Positions 61,606-64,000 of a stretch of 64,000 nt of DNA are shown one piece after another. The position numbers were made by a program, and so were the translations under genes. The stretch covers positions 1-64,000 of the forward strand of contig JANDJZ010000074.1 in NCBI GenBank assembly GCA_027943245.1, in the 5' to 3' direction. The stretch comes from Acanthamoeba sp. SK_2022b (Eukaryota; Discosea; Longamoebia; Acanthamoebidae). The notes below the pieces were generated by a model. That model had not been told where the DNA came from and made no database searches. It saw only the letters and a program-made list of their open reading frames with translations. Position 1 is the first letter of the stretch. The number at the start of each line of letters is the position of its first letter.

Positions 61606-63779
61606 ATGTCGAGTTCTGGCAAGGAAGTGTTGGTTCTGGGCGCTGGTATGGTGGTGCGTCCGCTCGTGCCCTACCTTACCCAGCACGGGTACCGCGTCGT
61701 CGTCGCCTCCAGGACGCTGGCCAAGGCGCAGCACATCGTCGAGGGCATCTCGGGTGCCAAGGCCGTCGAGTGCGACGTCGATACCGATGAAGGCAAGGCC
61801 ACCCTTGAGACCCTCATCCCGTCGGCTGATGCCGTCGTGTCTCTTCTGCCCTACCTCCTGCACCCGTTCCTGGCCAAGAGGGCCCTCGCTCACAACAAGC
61901 ACTTCTTCACTACCTCCTACGTCAGGTGCGCCCACAATCACTCCATCATTCATCCTTTCATTTTTCATCTGTGGAAGATCTTCCCTCAAAAATTGTCACT
62001 GTTTGAATTTTTCCGGATATGCCCGCTCTGCGCACTCCCATCTGCACAACTGTGACTACGAGCTGGATGAAGTGGCTCACATTCTTTCATCTAGCCCGGC
62101 GATGAGGGAGCTCGAAGAAGAGGCCAAGGCCAAGAACCTCGTCTTCATCAACGAGTGCGGTGTTGACCCTGGCACTGACCACATGAGGTACACCCTGACA
62201 AGTCTTTCGACAGCTGACTGTGCACCTGCAAACCAACTATTTGCTCCATAGCGCCATGCAGATCATCGACGACGTCAAGTCCAAGGGTGGTAAGATCCTC
62301 TCGTTTACCTCGTACTGCGGCGGTCTCCCGGCCCCCGACAGCAACAACAACCCTCTCGGCTACAAGTTCAGCTGGTCTGCTCGCGGCGTGCTGCTCGCCT
62401 CGACCAACAACGCCATCTTCCTCCAGAACGGTACCGTGCACTATACAGCCCGAGCTGCCATGGCTTTGGGCCGCATCGCTCACCGGGAAGTCGTTTGGTA
62501 ATGGATGGAATGTGTAGGCGAGAAGAAGGAGATCTTGGGCAAGGACCTGTTCGACAGCTACCACCTCGACTACATTCCCGAGCTCGGCTCCGAGTACGAG
62601 ACCTACCCCAACCGTAACTCCCTTCAGTACATCGACGTCTACGGCATCCCCACGACCCAGACCATGATCCGCGGCACCTACAGGAACAAGGGTACCTTTA
62701 CCCAACCGATTTACTCGAGTCACAGTCACTTCTAGCCTCAACGCCTTTCTCTTCTGCGTCGGCTAGGTTGGTGCCCCACCGTGAAGAAGCTCGGCGCCGA
62801 TCTGGGCTTCCTCGACCTGACCGAGCGCAACTTCCAGGGCGTTACCTACGCTCAGGCTCTGCGTGAGATGATCAACAGCCAGGTACGGCCTATCCACTTC
62901 CCCGAAGCGACCCTCCCTGATGGACTTCGGATGGCCGGCGTGATTTTAATCCTGCGTGTTGGTGGTCTGCGTGGACGCTGCTGCAGGCGACCGACAAGGA
63001 GGGCCTGAAGAACGACGTGCGCGCGTTCCTCAACCTCGATGCTGCCAAGGAGTTCGTGATCTCCACCGCAGAGTGGCTCGGTCTGTTCGAAGAAGACCCC
63101 ATCCCCGCCAAGGTGCGCCATCTTACGTCCCCCCCCTCCCCTCTCGCTTGTACAGCTCATCTGTAACACGCCAATCCACGCGCGCAACAGATCAAGACCA
63201 GGCTCGACGCCCTGTGCCACAAGATGGAGACCAAGATGCAGTACAGCGAGGGTGAGCGGGACATGATCCTCATGAAGCACACCTTCCTCGCCGAGTACCC
63301 CGAGGGCAAGAAGGAGAAGATCACCTGCACGCTCATCGACTACGGTATCGCCAACGGCGATTCGTCCATGGCCAGGACCGTTTCCCTCCCCGTCGCCGTC
63401 TCCATTCGCCTCGTCCTCGAGGGTACGCCGCCGGAAACCCTCTCCCCTCCTCGCTGGTTCGGGGAGGAATGGATGGTACGCGAGTCCGACTAACACCTGC
63501 GCGGGTTGGCACGACAGGCAAGTTCACCACGCCCGGTCTCCAGATCCCCATCATCAAGGAGCTCTACGAGCCCATCCTCCAGGAGCTCGAGACCCTCCAG
63601 CCTCCCATCAAGGTGCCCCAGCTGTCTCTCTCCCTCGTTTTTGTTTTGTTTCATTTATTTAATTTTTCTAGCTATTTTTAAATATTCAAGATATTTACGT
63701 TAATGATTCTCTCTGCTCTCCCGTCTGTTGCGCAATCGTTCCACCTTTGCAGTTCGTCCACCACAGGGAGACGTTGTAA
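61606..63779 (+). CDS. LYS9: Saccharopine dehydrogenase (NADP+, L-glutamate-forming)
   Basis: Interconverts saccharopine with 2-aminoadipate semialdehyde and glutamate; used for lysine synthesis in fungi and lysine breakdown in plants and animals. ATG at 61606 gives MSSSGKEVLVLGAGMVVRPL, a Rossmann loop. Diagnostic blocks: AVECDVDTDEGKATLETLIP, DAVVSLLPYLLHPFLAKRAL, NLVFINECGVDPGTDHMSAM, KILSFTSYCGGLPAPDSNNN, PLGYKFSWSARGVLLASTNN, YGIPTTQTMIRGTYRNKGWC, LLxx-free GERDMILMKHTFLAEYP and YGIANGDSSMARTVSLPVAV. These include the GVDPG, YCGGLPAPE/D and YKFSWSPRG-type signatures. It is a stand-alone enzyme, not fused to lysine-ketoglutarate reductase. About eight introns; the last exon is short (FVHHRETL), with TAA at 63777-63779. 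Alone it cannot show the direction of the pathway. Confidence 0.94.
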
Positions 63780-63891
63780 AGCGCTGTCTCGTGCCACCTC
63801 TCGACGCGGCCTCGTGCAATAAATGGGTTGAAATCCACACCTTCGTTGGGAAGCTCAGTGTATGTACAGGGATGGAGGAAAGGCTGGATCT

Positions 63892-64000
63892 TCAACGTTC
63901 ATCGTCATCTTCATCAGCATCATAATCATCATCATCGCTGTCGCCTCCGTCTTCATCGGTATCGTAGTCCTCGCCGCGTGGAAGAGTCGGCAGGGCGAAC
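63892..64000 (-). CDS. Acidic C-terminus of a gene entering from the right
   Basis: The minus-strand frame from the window edge reads FALPTLPRGEDYDTDEDGGD and then a run of Asp/Glu with Tyr and Ala to a TGA at 63892-63894. Only about 35 residues are inside the window, so the product cannot be named. The stop is about 110 bases from the LYS9 stop, tail-to-tail. Confidence 0.55.
   Translation of the reverse strand, partial: FALPTLPRGEDYDTDEDGGDSDDDDYDADEDDDER

Overview
The window is nuclear DNA of a free-living amoebozoan, most likely Acanthamoeba (A. castellanii or a close relative). The evidence is GC-rich coding DNA, genes cut by many short GT-AG introns (about 60-150 bases), a 5S rRNA-derived sequence that matches what I recall of Acanthamoeba 5S, and very large signalling proteins that fuse kinase, cyclase and histidine-kinase domains. 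About 22 protein genes are packed on both strands, usually with 100-400 bases between them. Gene spans below run from the chosen start codon to the stop codon and include introns; splice joins were read by eye.

Left part (1-18.2 kb): the 3' end of the exosome nuclease DIS3 (+), an F-box protein (-), a nucleotidyltransferase-fold-like protein with a long Ser/Pro-rich tail (-), a TFIIIC90/GTF3C4-like RNA polymerase III factor (+), then three RFX-type transcription factor genes side by side (12.1-18.2 kb; one +, two -). The middle RFX copy is truncated and flanked by two copies of a ~118-base direct repeat.

Centre (18.5-43.8 kb): a 9.5-kb gene for a Ser/Thr kinase / AAA-type ATPase / helical repeat / GAF / histidine kinase / receiver fusion whose histidine-kinase ATPase and receiver pockets look degenerate; an RG-rich protein with a DUF4145-like end; a small basic protein; a DUF1295 membrane reductase-like protein; and a 6.4-kb receptor gene with two PstS-like periplasmic-binding domains, an EGF-like module, one membrane span, two TKL kinases and a class III cyclase domain. 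A secreted carboxylesterase and a Nudix hydrolase follow.

Accessory island (43.9-48.1 kb): a 3'-truncated 5S rRNA copy ending in TTTTT, about 3.3 kb of unusually AT-rich DNA holding a four-copy TGCACATCAG motif and gene-like fragments, and a transposase-like remnant. It differs from everything around it in composition and looks inserted.

Right part (48.2-64 kb): ethanolamine-phosphate cytidylyltransferase (-), an HTATIP2/TIP30-like oxidoreductase (+), a Mis18-family centromere protein (-), a WWE/BRCT-like nuclear protein with two internal repeats (+), a small secreted protein (+), a CAP/SCP-domain protein (+), a kelch-TKL kinase (+), saccharopine dehydrogenase (+), and the acidic C-terminus of a gene that runs off the right edge (-). 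Housekeeping genes (RNA decay, Pol III transcription, phospholipid and lysine metabolism, centromere assembly) are mixed with lineage-specific signalling genes; I see no operon-like functional grouping apart from the RFX cluster.
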